64,000 nucleotides of DNA from an uncultured Veillonellaceae bacterium (GTDB lineage Bacteria > Bacillota > Negativicutes > Selenomonadales > Selenomonadaceae). Below are positions 1 through 12,708 of the stretch, piece after piece. Both the position numbers and the translations under genes were made by a program. The notes under the pieces are model-generated. The model was not told the DNA's origin. It ran no database searches and saw only the letters and a list, made by a program, of their open reading frames with translations. The DNA lies in assembly GCA_902801565.1 (NCBI GenBank), contig CADCIX010000012.1, forward strand, positions 39,156-103,155, read 5' to 3'. Position 1 is the stretch's first letter, and every line of letters starts with the position of its first letter.

Positions 1-1372
1 TCACCAGCCCTATGCGGCGGCCTATGGGGGTAAGGCGGCTGTCTGCATTGTCCTGCCGCAGGAGCAGGCGGTATTCTGCCCGGGAGGTCATCATGCGATA
101 GGGCTCATTTGTCCCCTTAGTCACAAGGTCATCGATGAGAACGCCGATATATCCCTCAAAGCGGCGAAGAACCAAGGGTTCCTTCCTCTGTGTCCGCAGA
201 GCCGCATTGATTCCGGCAATCAAGCCCTGGGCCGCCGCTTCCTCATATCCCGATGTTCCGTTGGACTGTCCTGCGGAAAAGAGTCCCCCGATGGACTTGA
301 ACTCCAGAGACGGCTTCAGCTGCAGGGGATCCACGCAATCGTATTCGATGGCATATCCTGCCCGCATAACCCTTGCATTCTCAAGGCCGGGAATCGTATG
401 GAGAAAGTCGAGCTGCACATCCATGGGCATGCTTGTAGACATTCCCTGCACGTAAATCTCGTTGGTGTGAAGCCCCTCCGGCTCCAGAAAGAGCTGATGC
501 CGCTCCTTGTCTGGGAATCGCAGGATCTTCGTCTCGATGGAAGGGCAGTACCTTGGCCCGATGCCCTCGATGACGCCATTTGCCATGGGCGCCCGGTGCA
601 TGTTGTCCCGCAGGATCTTGTGGGTTGCCTCGTTGGTATAAGTGAGCCAGCAGGAAACCTGCTCCCTTGTCCTTTCCTCACTCATGAAGGAGAAATTGCG
701 GCATTCCTCGTCCCCCGGCTGCAGCTGCATCTTGCTGTAATCGAGGGTGCGGGCATCCACCCGCGCCGGCGTTCCTGTCTTGAAGCGCATGAGGCGGATG
801 CCGTGCTCTAAGAGGGAAGCCGACAATTTGACAGCGGCTCTCTGCCCATTCGGCCCGCCGTCATGGGTGCTCTCCCCGATGATGATGCGCCCCTTGAGAT
901 ACGTTCCAGTAGCGATGATGACATTTTCCGCAAGGTATTGCTCCCCTGTCTCCGTCTCCACCCCCTTGACCATATTTCCCTCTACCATGAGGGATTCCAC
1001 CAGAAGCTGCTTCACATCAAGGTTTTTCGTATTCTCACAGGTCTCCTTCATGACAAGCTGATAGAGCTTCTTGTCCGCCTGTGCCCGAAGAGCCTGGACC
1101 GCAGGCCCCTTTCCCGTATTGAGCATGCGGAACTGGATGCAGGTCTTGTCCGCATTGATTCCCATCTCCCCGCCAAGGGCATCGATTTCCCGCACAAGAT
1201 GCCCCTTTGCAGGCCCTCCCACGGAAGGATTGCAGGGCATCATGGCAATATTTTCCATGGAAAGGGTGGTGAGAAGTGTCTGGCAGCCCATGCGCGCTGC
1301 CGCCAGGGCCGCCTCCACTCCCGCATGGCCAGCGCCGATTACTATGACATCGTATTTTCCCGCAATAAACAT
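1..1372 (-). CDS. mnmG: MnmG/GidA tRNA uridine-5-carboxymethylaminomethyl synthesis enzyme (partial)
   Basis: FAD-dependent partner of MnmE that modifies the wobble uridine of certain tRNAs in the cytoplasm. The reverse strand from 1372 reads [20 protein letters not shown], which is the family's N-terminal Rossmann FAD-binding motif (GAGHAG). About 457 codons are inside the window; the C-terminal part runs off the left edge, so the truncation is only the window boundary. It lies 7 bp downstream of mnmE on the same strand, the usual mnmE-mnmG order at Firmicutes origins. Confidence 0.93.
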   Translation of the reverse strand, partial: MFIAGKYDVIVIGAGHAGVEAALAAARMGCQTLLTTLSMENIAMMPCNPSVGGPAKGHLVREIDALGGEMGINADKTCIQFRMLNTGKGPAVQALRAQADKKLYQLVMKETCENTKNLDVKQLLVESLMVEGNMVKGVETETGEQYLAENVIIATGTYLKGRIIIGESTHDGGPNGQRAAVKLSASLLEHGIRLMRFKTGTPARVDARTLDYSKMQLQPGDEECRNFSFMSEERTREQVSCWLTYTNEATHKILRDNMHRAPMANGVIEGIGPRYCPSIETKILRFPDKERHQLFLEPEGLHTNEIYVQGMSTSMPMDVQLDFLHTIPGLENARVMRAGYAIEYDCVDPLQLKPSLEFKSIGGLFSAGQSNGTSGYEEAAAQGLIAGINAALRTQRKEPLVLRRFEGYIGVLIDDLVTKGTNEPYRMMTSRAEYRLLLRQDNADSRLTPIGRRIGLV

Positions 1373-1379
1373 GGTTTCC

Positions 1380-2762
1380 CTACTTTCCGATACAGAACTG
1401 GCTGAAAATCTGGTCGATGATATCCTCTCCCACGGTTTCGCCGGTGATTTCTCCCAATTTCTCCCATGCAGAACGCAGATCAATGGAGACAAAATCCACA
1501 CTCATACCCGCCTGTATGGTATTTTGGGCCGCTTCCAGATGCTTTTCTGCCTGACGCAGGATCTCCGCCTGACGCTCATCGTTGACAAAGGAGCCTTCTT
1601 CTCCGGAAAAATTGCTCCCATACACCTTTTGGACGATGGCCTTCTCAAGCTCCTGAAGCCCCGTTTCTTCCTTGGTGGATATCGGACATAGCGTAAGCGC
1701 CGGAAAACGCTCCTGGAGCCTCTCAGGAGGAAATGCGAGCTTCAGGTCCTTTTTGTTCAAAAGAAGAATGGCTTCCCTTCCCTCAACCAGCCCCATGATT
1801 TCCTCATCTTCCTCAGTGAGCTCACGGGAACCATCGAAAATGGCCAGAAGAAGGGACGCCTCCTCCGCATAGCTTCTGGAACGCTCCACGCCGATGCGCT
1901 CCACAGCATCCTCCGTCCTTCGGATTCCCGCGGTATCGATGATGCGCAAGGGAACCCCCCCGATATCCGCATATTCCTCGATGCTGTCCCGCGTGGTACC
2001 AGGGATATCGGTGACGATCGCCCTTTCCTCCCGCAGAAGGGCATTGAGCAGGCTGGACTTCCCGACATTCGGCTTCCCGATGATGGCTGCCGTAAGCCCG
2101 TCCCGCAAGATCTTTCCCGCATGGGCCGTCCGAAGCATTTCCTTTAAAAGGTTGATAAAATCAACCACTTTCTTTTCCACATGCTCAAGAACAACTTCCT
2201 CTATTTCATCCTCCGGAAAATCGATGCTTGCCTCCAGATGGGCAATCTGCTCCAAGATATCATGGCGCAGGTTCCTGATCCTGCCGGAAAACTGCCCGGA
2301 AAGATGCCCTTCCGCCACCTTCAGGGAGGTTCTCGTCCTCGCCTGTATCACATCCATGACTGCCTGAGCCTGGGAAAGATCCAGACGTCCGTTGAGAAAG
2401 GCACGTTTCGTGAATTCCCCACGTTCTGCGGATCTTGCTCCCGCCTCATAGGTCAATGCCAGAGTCCGGCGCAGGGGCATCGTTCCCCCATGGCATTGAA
2501 GCTCCACAACATCCTCCTTCGTATAGGAATGAGGACTTCGCATGACGAGGGCAATGGCCTCATCCACAAGTTCTCCCTGAAAATCGCGGATATGACCATA
2601 AACAGCCCGATGGGACTCCATATCAGACAACTTCTTTCCACAAACAGGGAAGAATATCTTCTCTGCTGTCCCGATAGCTGTTTCGCCGCTGATCCTTATG
2701 ATGCCGATCCCTGCGGTTCCCTGTGGAGTCGCAATGGCACTGATGGTATCGCTTTGCTGCAT
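1380..2762 (-). CDS. mnmE: MnmE/TrmE tRNA modification GTPase
   Basis: 460-residue K+-dependent GTPase that works with MnmG in wobble-uridine modification. Visible features are the N-terminal folate-binding domain, the G1 motif GKPNVGKSS around residue 230, the G2/G3 region DIPGTTRD and DTAG, NKKD as G4, and the C-terminal FSQFCIGK with the family's essential cysteine. The start at 2762 has AAAGGAG seven bases upstream. A 13-bp palindrome sits directly upstream, and a terminator ends the preceding jag operon, so mnmE probably has its own promoter. Confidence 0.96.
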   Translation of the reverse strand: MQQSDTISAIATPQGTAGIGIIRISGETAIGTAEKIFFPVCGKKLSDMESHRAVYGHIRDFQGELVDEAIALVMRSPHSYTKEDVVELQCHGGTMPLRRTLALTYEAGARSAERGEFTKRAFLNGRLDLSQAQAVMDVIQARTRTSLKVAEGHLSGQFSGRIRNLRHDILEQIAHLEASIDFPEDEIEEVVLEHVEKKVVDFINLLKEMLRTAHAGKILRDGLTAAIIGKPNVGKSSLLNALLREERAIVTDIPGTTRDSIEEYADIGGVPLRIIDTAGIRRTEDAVERIGVERSRSYAEEASLLLAIFDGSRELTEEDEEIMGLVEGREAILLLNKKDLKLAFPPERLQERFPALTLCPISTKEETGLQELEKAIVQKVYGSNFSGEEGSFVNDERQAEILRQAEKHLEAAQNTIQAGMSVDFVSIDLRSAWEKLGEITGETVGEDIIDQIFSQFCIGK

Positions 2763-2778
2763 AAGCGTCTCCTTTACT

Positions 2779-2813
2779 ATAGGATATAAATACTGTTATC
2801 ATTTATATCCTAT
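2779..2813. promoter_or_regulatory. 13-bp perfect inverted repeat in the mnmE leader
   Basis: ATAGGATATAAAT (2779-2791) and ATTTATATCCTAT (2801-2813) are perfect reverse complements separated by 9 bp, ending 17 bp upstream of the mnmE start codon. The position and symmetry suggest a repressor operator or a leader hairpin. The protein that would bind is unknown. Confidence 0.55.
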
Positions 2814-2846
2814 TTTTTATTTCATTATTTATTTATTCATATATCT

Positions 2847-2880
2847 GCAAAAAAGGACTGCCCCTTAGGACAGCCCTTTC
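2847..2880 (-). terminator. Rho-independent terminator of the rpmH-jag gene string
   Basis: On the minus strand AAAGGGCTGTCC, a short TAAG loop and GGGGCAGTCCTTT form a stem with two G-U pairs, followed by a T run. It lies just past the jag stop codon. Confidence 0.7.
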
Positions 2881-2898
2881 ACAGCTTCGTTCCATCAA

Positions 2899-3672
2899 TC
2901 ATTCGTATGATTTTTTCTCTTTTTCATGCCGTCCCAAACGCTTCGGCACGATGACGACATAGCGGTAAGGCTCTTCTCCATCGCTGTAGGTGGATACCCT
3001 CCGATGATCCTGCAGGGCCATATGGATAATCTTGCGCTCATGGCGGTTCATGGGCTCCAGCTTGACCTCCGCGCGGATGCGATTCGCCTTGTCTGCCAAA
3101 CGCATGGCAAGACGCTTCAGGGTCTCCTCACGGCGACGGCGGTACTTTTCAACATCCAGGATTACCCGAATGCGATCCTCTGCCAGTCCCCTGTTTGCCG
3201 CGAGATTTGCAAGATACTGCAGGGAATCCAGCGTCTGCCCGTGCTTGCCGATGAGAATTCCAAGCTTCTCGCCCACGAGATTGAAGACATATCCTTCCTC
3301 GGTCTTTTCCCGCTCCATCTTCACATCCAGGTGCATGGCAGCAAAAAGATCCTTGAGGAAATTTTCCGTCCTTCCCAGTGGCAGGGAATCATCCCGTTCC
3401 ACGTTCTCCGGCACCGGCTGCTCTTCCTGCCTGGTTTCCTGCTCCACTTCCACGGGAGCTTCCACTGGCTGCTGAACAGCAACAGGCACTTCCTCCTGCT
3501 CCTTCCGCATCACACGGATGCGGGCAGGCTTTGCGCCGAAACCAAAGATTCCCTTGCTTGGCTGTGCAAGGACTTCATAGGATACCTGGTCTTCCGACGC
3601 ACCGAGTTCCAGCAATGCGCTTCTCAATGCCTCTTCCACGGTTTTTCCTGTCTTTTCCACCATATCTGCCAT
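2899..3672 (-). CDS. khpB: Jag/KhpB (EloR) RNA-binding protein
   Basis: RNA-binding protein linked to cell elongation and division in Firmicutes. In order: Jag-N domain (residues 1-52, TGKTVEEAL and GIFGFG), an acidic proline-rich linker (about 55-95), a KH domain with the GxxG loop IGKHGQ, and a C-terminal R3H domain (RHERKIIHMAL, RRVSTYS). The start at 3672 was chosen because AGGAGG lies 9 bp upstream and it follows the yidC stop with a 1-bp gap; a start further upstream would overlap yidC. It is co-transcribed with yidC, as in most Firmicutes. Confidence 0.93.
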   Translation of the reverse strand: MADMVEKTGKTVEEALRSALLELGASEDQVSYEVLAQPSKGIFGFGAKPARIRVMRKEQEEVPVAVQQPVEAPVEVEQETRQEEQPVPENVERDDSLPLGRTENFLKDLFAAMHLDVKMEREKTEEGYVFNLVGEKLGILIGKHGQTLDSLQYLANLAANRGLAEDRIRVILDVEKYRRRREETLKRLAMRLADKANRIRAEVKLEPMNRHERKIIHMALQDHRRVSTYSDGEEPYRYVVIVPKRLGRHEKEKKSYE

Positions 3673-3673
3673 A

Positions 3674-4351
3674 TCAGGCAGCCTCCTTTTTCGGATTGCG
3701 GTCATCGCCGCGATACATCCACCACTGCTGAATAATCTGGGTAATATTCATCGTCACCCAGTAAAGAACAAGCCCGGAAGGGAACTGCAAGCTGATCCAG
3801 CCGATGAAGATGGGCATGACCGTCATCATGATCTTCATCTGCTGATTCATTTCCGTACTCGTCTGCTTCTGCTGCAGGAATGTCGTCAATGCAGAGAGTA
3901 TGGGCAGGATATACATGGGGTCCGGCTCGGAAAGACTGGGAAGCCAGAAGAATGCCTCCATCCCTTCCTCGAAGTGGAAATTGTAAAGAGAATAGTACAT
4001 TCCCATGAGAATCGGCATCTGGATGAGAAGGGGAAGGCAACCCGCCAGGGGATTTACCCCCGCGTCCTTGTAAAGTTCAGCGATTTTCTGCTGCATCACC
4101 TGGGGATCGTCCTTGTACTTCTCCTGCAGCTTCTTCATCTTAGGGGAAAGTTCCTGCATGGCCTTCATGGACTTTACCTGCTTGACCGTCAGCGGGTACA
4201 GGATCATCTTGACGATGATCGTGAGAAGCACGATGGCCCATCCATAGCTGATGAAACCAGCAGAAGCCGTGAGACTGTGAAGACTCGTAAGGACAAAGGT
4301 CAAAATACTCTCAATCGGCGAAAAAAGCGTTCCAAAGAAACCTGGCTCCAA
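3674..4351 (-). CDS. yidC: YidC/OxaA membrane protein insertase
   Basis: Inserts and folds inner-membrane proteins with or without SecYEG. At 225 residues it is the short Gram-positive-like form without the large periplasmic domain of proteobacterial YidC. Transmembrane segments are seen near residues 35-55 (GWAIVLLTIIVKMILYPL), 105-125, 150-170 and 180-205. A charged cytoplasmic hairpin (MKKLQEKYKDD) follows the first. No lipobox cysteine is visible at the N-terminus, unlike SpoIIIJ. It lies between jag and yidD. Confidence 0.94.
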   Translation of the reverse strand: MEPGFFGTLFSPIESILTFVLTSLHSLTASAGFISYGWAIVLLTIIVKMILYPLTVKQVKSMKAMQELSPKMKKLQEKYKDDPQVMQQKIAELYKDAGVNPLAGCLPLLIQMPILMGMYYSLYNFHFEEGMEAFFWLPSLSEPDPMYILPILSALTTFLQQKQTSTEMNQQMKIMMTVMPIFIGWISLQFPSGLVLYWVTMNITQIIQQWWMYRGDDRNPKKEAA

Positions 4352-4411
4352 TTCATCACATCCTATCCTATTCCTAAAGCAGAAAAATTCCTGCCCATTG
4401 TTACAATTAAT

Positions 4412-4624
4412 CTATGGCACGGGATCATAGCCACCCTTGTGAAAGGGATGGCAGCGCAATATGCGCCGAAGGGCCATCCAGCCCCCCTTGAGAGCCCCAT
4501 ATCTTTCAACAGCAATCCATGCATATTCCGAGCAGGTGGGAACAAAGCGGCAGGAAGGCGCTTTCAACGGTGACAGGAAGTCACGATAGAACTTGATGAG
4601 GAATATCAAGATCTTCTTCATCAT
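4412..4624 (-). CDS. yidD: YidD membrane protein insertion efficiency factor
   Basis: Small membrane-associated protein of about 70 residues thought to assist YidC. It shows the family's N-terminal amphipathic helix ([17 protein letters not shown]), the [11 protein letters not shown] motif and C-terminal [13 protein letters not shown]. The start overlaps the rnpA stop (ATGATGA), with GGGAGG upstream; the second ATG at 4621 is equally possible. Confidence 0.92.
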   Translation of the reverse strand: MMKKILIFLIKFYRDFLSPLKAPSCRFVPTCSEYAWIAVERYGALKGGWMALRRILRCHPFHKGGYDPVP

Positions 4625-4977
4625 CCCTGCCTCCCAAGAAAGATTCCCGCCTTTTTCCCAAGACCCAGAAAAGCATTTTGCGCCACAGCGCATTTTTCGT
4701 CCACCAGGGCACGGCGCCCAACCAAAAGCAAGGCAATCCCGGGACGCACCTGATCCTGATGCAGCCGGTAACTCTCCCGAAGCAGTCTCTTAACCCGATT
4801 GCGGACCACCGCATTCCCGAGCTTCTTTCCGGCAGCGAAACCGACCTTCCCTCCCAGGGAATCCGAAGGATACACATAGAGGACAAGATAACGATTCGCA
4901 TAGGATTTTCCGTATCGATAAACCGTCTGAAAATTTTCTTTTTTTTGGAGAATCCTGCGTTTCGGCAGCTTCAACAT
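4621..4977 (-). CDS. rnpA: Ribonuclease P protein component
   Basis: Protein subunit that helps the RNase P RNA mature tRNA 5' ends. At 118 residues it is of usual length. The RNR signature is present as [20 protein letters not shown], preceded by the basic N-terminus [13 protein letters not shown]. The start at 4977 has AAAGGAG seven bases upstream; an upstream ATG would add eight poorly conserved residues. It sits between rpmH and yidD as usual. Confidence 0.95.
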   Translation of the reverse strand: MLKLPKRRILQKKENFQTVYRYGKSYANRYLVLYVYPSDSLGGKVGFAAGKKLGNAVVRNRVKRLLRESYRLHQDQVRPGIALLLVGRRALVDEKCAVAQNAFLGLGKKAGIFLGRQG

Positions 4978-5064
4978 ATCATGCTCCTTTGACTCGTCCA
5001 AGGAACCCTTCCAAAGGAGGATTCTCCATGAAATGGAAAAAGGCCACCTCAGTGACCTGTAACG

Positions 5065-5199
5065 TTACGCCGTAAGCTTCTTCCTGCCACGCTGACGCCT
5101 TCTCTTGATGACGAGACGGCCACCCTTCGTCTTCATGCGCTCACGAAAACCATGGGTCTGCTTGCGCCAATGATTGTTCGGCTGATAGGTTCTCTTCAT
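5065..5199 (-). CDS. rpmH: 50S ribosomal protein L34
   Basis: 44-residue ribosomal protein of the large subunit. The reverse strand from 5199 reads [20 protein letters not shown] and ends in a basic stretch closing with KKLTA, matching L34 over its whole length. AGGAGG lies upstream (complement of 5208-5213), and a consensus sigma-70 promoter lies at 5270-5298. Confidence 0.97.
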   Translation of the reverse strand: MKRTYQPNNHWRKQTHGFRERMKTKGGRLVIKRRRQRGRKKLTA

Positions 5200-5269
5200 T
5201 CTCTTAACACCTCCTTGAACCTCTGAGGCAATTTCTGGGGGAGCAACCCCCGAAAAATCAGCTATGTAG

Positions 5270-5298
5270 ATTATAGACTAGCTCTCTATAGGTGTCAA
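5270..5298 (-). promoter_or_regulatory. Sigma-70 type promoter of rpmH-rnpA-yidD-yidC-jag
   Basis: On the minus strand TTGACA (complement of 5293-5298), a 17-bp spacer and TATAAT (complement of 5270-5275) form a full-consensus promoter. The leader between it and rpmH contains a small hairpin, GGGGGTTGCTCCCCC (complement of 5237-5251). Confidence 0.85.
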
Positions 5299-5349
5299 GC
5301 AAGAAACTATGCTTATTTTTGCCTTTTTCCACGGAATCCCCTACAAAAC

Positions 5350-5380
5350 TGTTGATAACTTCCCTCTATTTTGTTATGAT
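5350..5380 (+). promoter_or_regulatory. dnaA promoter overlapped by a near-consensus DnaA box
   Basis: TTGATA (5352-5357), a 17-bp spacer and TATGAT (5375-5380) form a promoter about 120 bp upstream of dnaA. TGTTGATAA (5350-5358) is one mismatch from the DnaA box TGTGGATAA and covers the -35 element, which suggests autoregulation. Confidence 0.65.
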
Positions 5381-5440
5381 ATTCCTGCATTCTCCCAAAT
5401 TTACCAATCATATCCAGTTTTTCATGCCATATGGCAAAGC

Positions 5441-5472
5441 TTATCCACAGCTGTGGAAAAATATGTGGATAA
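5441..5472. promoter_or_regulatory. Two consensus DnaA boxes upstream of dnaA
   Basis: TTATCCACA at 5441-5449 and its inverted form TGTGGATAA at 5464-5472 face each other 14 bp apart, between the dnaA promoter and start codon. They probably form the upstream half of a bipartite origin and/or an autoregulatory site. Confidence 0.85.
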
Positions 5473-5497
5473 TGTATAGATAGAAAGGATTTTTTCA

Positions 5498-6940
5498 ATG
5501 GATGAAACACAGATGCAGGCGGTCTGGGAAAAGATACTGTCCAAGGTACAGGAGTCCCTCTCTGAAATTGTCTGCAATCAATGGCTTCGTCCGGTCCGTC
5601 CCGTCTCTTTCACGAACCAGACATTGACCATCGGTGCTCCCAACGAATTCCATAAGGACTATATCATCAACCGTCGCTACATTCCCTTCATCGAAGACGC
5701 TACCCTGGATGTCACAGGCAACAGGCTTACCGTATCTGTCGTCAGCCTGGACCTCCCTCAAAAAGAGAAATCTTCCAAGAAATCCGCAAAAAATGATATC
5801 GTCAAGGAAGGCACCCCCATCCAGGACTCCCTCATCAACGAGGAAACGCCTTCCATAGAAACGGGAAGCCCCCATCAATGGCACGATATCCCGGAACAGA
5901 TTTCCCCTGGGGATTCCTCCACATTGAACCCAAGATATACCTTTGATACCTTTGTCACAGGAAAATCCAACCAGCTCGCCCATGCTGCCGCCCTTGCCGT
6001 GGCAGCCTCCCCGGGCAAGGCATACAACCCATTCTTCATGTACGGCGGCGTCGGTCTCGGCAAGACACACCTCATGCACGCCATCGGCCACCAGATCCTC
6101 AAGAACAATCCCGACAAACGCGTCCTCTACGTGTCCAGCGAGAAATTCACCAACGAACTCATCAACGCCATCCGCGACAACAATCCGGAAGTCTTCCGGC
6201 AGAAATACCGCACCGTCGATGTTCTCCTCGTGGACGATATCCAGTTCCTGTCGGGAAAAACAGGAACCCAGGAGGAATTCTTCCATACCTTCAACACCCT
6301 GCGGGATGCCGACAAGCAGATCATCCTCTCCTCCGACCGTCCACCCAAGGAAGTGGAAAAACTGGAGGAACGCCTTCGCTCCCGGTTCGAATGGGGACTC
6401 ATCACCGACGTGCAGGCGCCGGATCTGGAAACCCGCATCGCCATCCTCAAAAAGAAGGCCATCATCGACCATCTCGATGTCCCCAACGATGTCATGGTGT
6501 ACATTGCCAGCCGCATCGACAGCAACATCCGCGAACTGGAAGGAGCGCTCACCCGCACCGTCGCCTACGCCTCCCTCACCCAGCAGCCCGTGACCAAGGA
6601 AGTTGCTGCAGAAGCCCTCAAGAACATCTTCGAGGGCAACAAAGCCAAAGAGATCACACTTGATCTCATACAGGAAATCATAGCAGACCATTTCAAAGTA
6701 AAGATTGAAGAACTCCACTCCAAGAAACGCACAAGGGAAATCGCCTATCCCCGCCAGATTGCCATGTATCTCAGCCGCGAGCTGACGGACATCTCACTTC
6801 CCCAAATCGGCACCTTCTTCGGCGGGCGCGACCATACAACAGTCATGCATGCCTGCAATAAGGTAATGGATGAGAGGAAATCCAACAAGCAGGTGGACAA
6901 CACGATCTCCAAGCTCATCGAACGCATCCAGCAAGTCTAG
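5498..6940 (+). CDS. dnaA: Chromosomal replication initiator DnaA
   Basis: Binds DnaA boxes at oriC and melts the origin. The protein has 480 residues. Domain I (residues 1-85) interacts with helicase and loaders, a variable linker follows (85-140), then the AAA+ domain with Walker [10 protein letters not shown] and Walker [10 protein letters not shown], and C-terminal domain IV with the DnaA signature [15 protein letters not shown]. The 5' flank contains a promoter and DnaA boxes. It is the first plus-strand gene of the origin, diverging from rpmH. Confidence 0.98.
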   Translation: MDETQMQAVWEKILSKVQESLSEIVCNQWLRPVRPVSFTNQTLTIGAPNEFHKDYIINRRYIPFIEDATLDVTGNRLTVSVVSLDLPQKEKSSKKSAKNDIVKEGTPIQDSLINEETPSIETGSPHQWHDIPEQISPGDSSTLNPRYTFDTFVTGKSNQLAHAAALAVAASPGKAYNPFFMYGGVGLGKTHLMHAIGHQILKNNPDKRVLYVSSEKFTNELINAIRDNNPEVFRQKYRTVDVLLVDDIQFLSGKTGTQEEFFHTFNTLRDADKQIILSSDRPPKEVEKLEERLRSRFEWGLITDVQAPDLETRIAILKKKAIIDHLDVPNDVMVYIASRIDSNIRELEGALTRTVAYASLTQQPVTKEVAAEALKNIFEGNKAKEITLDLIQEIIADHFKVKIEELHSKKRTREIAYPRQIAMYLSRELTDISLPQIGTFFGGRDHTTVMHACNKVMDERKSNKQVDNTISKLIERIQQV

Positions 6941-7190
6941 AACACAGTAGTGCATAAACATGTGGGCAACCTGTCCATTATCCTGTAGATGAAATGTGCA
7001 TAAGCCAAAGGGAGGTTATTCCAGTGAATAATGTGGATAACCTCCCCTCTTGCTATCAACAGGTTATCCACATCCAAATTCCCCAGACAGAAAAACGCCA
7101 AGGCACTTTCCAACATTTCCACAGGGCCTACTACTACGGCGACTAATTCTTTTAATCTATAAGTTATTGTAAAAAGAAAGAAGGCTCACC
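6941..7190. other. Probable oriC: DnaA box cluster, trio repeats and AT-rich tract
   Basis: The dnaA-dnaN gap holds TGTGGATAA at 7032-7040 and TTATCCACA at 7064-7072. Weaker boxes are TGTGCATAA at 6995-7003, TTATCCTGT at 6978-6986 and ATTTCCACA at 7115-7123. The last is followed after 4 bp by CTACTACTA (7128-7136), the complement of a DnaA-trio run, and then by an AT-rich tract (about 7143-7176). This order matches the basal unwinding system described for Bacillus. The DNA-unwinding assignment is inferred. Confidence 0.8.
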
Positions 7191-8303
7191 ATGAAATTTT
7201 CCTGCAGCAAAAAAGACTTTACAGAAGCTCTTCAGGTCGTATCCAAAGCAGCCTCCAACAAACAGCAAATGCCCATCCTCTCGGGTATCTACCTGAAAGC
7301 AGACAATTATTCACTGGAATTGCAGGCAACCGATTACGAACTGGGCTTCATCGTCAAGATACAGGCAAATGTCGAATCCCCCGGACAAATCGTGCTTTCA
7401 GGCCGCTTTCTGCAAGAGGTTGTCCGCAAACTCCCAACGGAACAGGTCATCTTCTCCTTTGACAAAGAAGAAAACATCGCCCACATCCAGTCCGGACAGG
7501 CAAACTTCACTCTCCTGAGCATGAACGCCAGCGAATTTCCTATCATCCATCACTTTGAAGGAGACCTGGAATTTGCCATGGAAAACGACGTACTCCAGGA
7601 TCTCGTCAAAAAAACCGTATTCTCCTGTTCCACAGACGAAACACGCCCGGTCTTCACAGGATGCTACATGGAGGTCGACAACGATACGATCACCATGGCA
7701 GCCACCAATACGCACCGCCTCTCTGTGAAAAGCATCACCCTGGATCTTCCCATAGGAGCCATCAAGATCATCATTCCGGCCAAATCCCTGAACGAACTCC
7801 TTCATATCATGAACCCGGACAATCCGACTACCGTTCATATCACATGCTCCCACAACAGAATCAGCTTCTCTTTTGACAATATCTACATGACCTCTCGTCT
7901 GATAGAAGGAGCATTTCCGGACTACAAGAAGGTCATCCCGAACGATTTCTCCACAAAGGTCACGGTGGACACAGACCTCTTCAGTGCAGCAATCGATCGC
8001 GTCTCCCTTATATCACGATCCAATGAGTACAACATCATACGACTCAGCTTTACCCAAGGCCAGATTCATATATCATCCAACAATCCCGACATTGGCAAGG
8101 CAGAAGAGACCGTACCTGCCTCTGTGGAGGGACCTGACGTCAACATTGCCTTCAATGCGAAATACGTAACCGATGTATTTAAGAATATTCAAACGAATGA
8201 ATGTGTTTTGTATCTGCAGCAAAGTCTCAGACCCATGTCTGTCCGCGAGAACAATAATGATACCTTCCTCTATGTGGTAACACCGGTAAGAACGGCACAC
8301 TGA
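7191..8303 (+). CDS. dnaN: DNA polymerase III beta subunit (sliding clamp)
   Basis: Ring-shaped processivity clamp for the replicative polymerase. The protein has 370 residues. It starts MKFSCSKKDFTEALQVVSKA, shows the three-domain clamp pattern, and ends in a TPVRTAH tail of the usual C-terminal TPVR type. AAAGAAAGAAGG precedes the ATG. It ends 2 bp before recF; the small S4-domain gene (yaaA) often found between dnaN and recF in Bacilli is absent. Confidence 0.97.
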   Translation: MKFSCSKKDFTEALQVVSKAASNKQQMPILSGIYLKADNYSLELQATDYELGFIVKIQANVESPGQIVLSGRFLQEVVRKLPTEQVIFSFDKEENIAHIQSGQANFTLLSMNASEFPIIHHFEGDLEFAMENDVLQDLVKKTVFSCSTDETRPVFTGCYMEVDNDTITMAATNTHRLSVKSITLDLPIGAIKIIIPAKSLNELLHIMNPDNPTTVHITCSHNRISFSFDNIYMTSRLIEGAFPDYKKVIPNDFSTKVTVDTDLFSAAIDRVSLISRSNEYNIIRLSFTQGQIHISSNNPDIGKAEETVPASVEGPDVNIAFNAKYVTDVFKNIQTNECVLYLQQSLRPMSVRENNNDTFLYVVTPVRTAH

Positions 8304-8305
8304 AG

Positions 8306-9412
8306 ATGATTGTCCATTCTTTGTCCCTAAAAAATTACAGGAACTATGCTGCATTGGATCTCCAGCTTTCTCCCAATATCAATATTCTTCTGGGAGCCAA
8401 TGCCCAAGGAAAGACAAACCTCATAGAAGCCATATACTATGCATCCTTTGGACACTCCCACCGCACAAGGACGGATGCAGAGCTTATCCTATGGGAAGAG
8501 AGGGAAGGAACCCTCAGGATCGATTTCGAGCGCATGGGAGTTCCCAATGTCCTTGAGTTCCTCTTTCACCGGGAAAAACGCCGCAATATCCTCTTCAACG
8601 GGCATCCCATCCGTCCACGAGAACTGATCGGCAACCTGAACACCGTCCTGTTCTCCCCTGAGGATCTTCTGCTGGTCAAGGGAGCACCGGCGGGGAGGCG
8701 CCGTTTCCTGGACGGGGAGATATCACAGGCCAGCCCGTCTTATTATCAGGAACTCCTGCGGTACAACAAGATTCTCGTGCAGCGCAATACCCTCCTCAAA
8801 CGCGTGCGGGAGCACAAGGCAAGGCTAGAGATGCTGGAGCCTTGGGATATCCAGCTGGCAGAAAGCGCAGAAAAGATCACTTCCAAGCGTCTGGAGGCTA
8901 TCAAGAAACTCAACATGCTGGCAAATCTCATGCACCGGCGCATTTCAGGAAACCGGGAGAATCTTTCGGTTTCTTATGAAATCCATGGACAAAAGTCCGG
9001 AGAAATGACAAATGACCTGAAAACATGGTATAATAAAAAGATGGAGGAATCGAGAGAGCAGGATGTTTTTCGTGGCTCCACGGGAATCGGGCCGCATCAT
9101 GACGATGTGATTCTCGAGGTGAACGGCATCAACTTGCGTTCCTTTGGCTCCCAGGGACAGCAGCGCACCGGCATACTTGCCCTGAAACTCGCCGAGCTGG
9201 AATTCCTTCGCTCCGGGACAGGTGAGTATCCTGTACTTCTTTTGGATGATGTCATGAGCGAACTGGACGCCGCAAGAAGGAATCAGCTTCTGGACTTTAT
9301 TCGGCGGGAACGCATCCAGACGCTCGTTGCCGCGACGGAGGAAGCCTATTTCCCACAGGAGTCTATCGGCACCTGTTACGATGTCAGAGAGGGAACTGTG
9401 TCAAAGCGATGA
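8306..9412 (+). CDS. recF: DNA replication and repair protein RecF
   Basis: SMC-like ATPase that loads RecA on gapped DNA. The protein has 368 residues, with Walker A GANAQGKTN near residue 33, the ABC-type signature region FGSQGQQRTG, and Walker B PVLLLDDVMSELD. Start and spacing are set by the dnaN stop 2 bp upstream. It is probably translationally coupled in the dnaN-recF-dciA-remB-gyrB string. Confidence 0.96.
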   Translation: MIVHSLSLKNYRNYAALDLQLSPNINILLGANAQGKTNLIEAIYYASFGHSHRTRTDAELILWEEREGTLRIDFERMGVPNVLEFLFHREKRRNILFNGHPIRPRELIGNLNTVLFSPEDLLLVKGAPAGRRRFLDGEISQASPSYYQELLRYNKILVQRNTLLKRVREHKARLEMLEPWDIQLAESAEKITSKRLEAIKKLNMLANLMHRRISGNRENLSVSYEIHGQKSGEMTNDLKTWYNKKMEESREQDVFRGSTGIGPHHDDVILEVNGINLRSFGSQGQQRTGILALKLAELEFLRSGTGEYPVLLLDDVMSELDAARRNQLLDFIRRERIQTLVAATEEAYFPQESIGTCYDVREGTVSKR

Positions 9413-10362
9413 TGAGGAAGGTGGTCTCATGGCAAAACGCACGCCGGGAATCGAGCAGGTGAATACCATCCTTCCCAAGAGCATCCATGCCCTTGGACCG
9501 AAGGTGGAAAAGCTGTATCGGCGCCATTTTGTCCTCTGGCACTGGTCCCATATCGTAGGTGAGACCATCGCTGCCCATGTGCATCCCATGGGAATCGAGC
9601 AGGGAAGGCTCTGGCTCTATTCCATGGACTCCAGCTGGCGCAACGAGATCCAGATGATGCAGACGGAAATCCTGCAGAAGGTCAACCGATATGCAGGGGA
9701 GTGTCTGGTTACTGAGATGCGTTTCGGAAGGAAATGGGAAAAGCCGGAATTGCAAGGAATAGTGCGGGATAAAGAATATAATGAAGAGACTTTAAAAAGA
9801 AATGTTATAAAAGAAAATCTCACGGATGACGAGATGGAATGCATGAAAAAGGAATGTTCCTCTGTGGAAGATGAGGAAATTGCAGGACATCTGTACCATT
9901 TGATGATTCGTCAGAAGAAGCTCATGAAGTGGAAGGAAAGCCAGTCCTGGCATCCGTGCCTTGATTGTGGGACTCTCTGCCCAAGGGAGGAAGAGAGATG
10001 CAATGTCTGTGACCGGCGCCATAGAAGCGAGGTGCGGGCGAAAGTGCGCCATATCCTTCAGGAGATTCCATGGATGCGCTATGGGGAGATCCGGAAACAG
10101 GTACAGGAGAGCACGCCTTACATGGTCAACAGCCTGAGGGCTTCCATGGTGCAGGAGATGGCAAAGACGGTGAACTTCGGGGATTTTGAGAGCATGGCGG
10201 CAAAGCGGCTGGTGATGCTTCATTGTTGCCTGCCTCCTGAACAGCTTACGGAGGAGGTCATGCGAAGGACGCTTTACTATCTAAGGAAGGATCTTTCCAA
10301 ACCCCGGGAGTTCAAGACTGTGAAGCGTTATGATTACATTCCGCGAGGAAGAAGGAAGGCGG

Positions 10363-12703
<2,341 letters not shown>

Positions 12704-12708
12704 TATTT

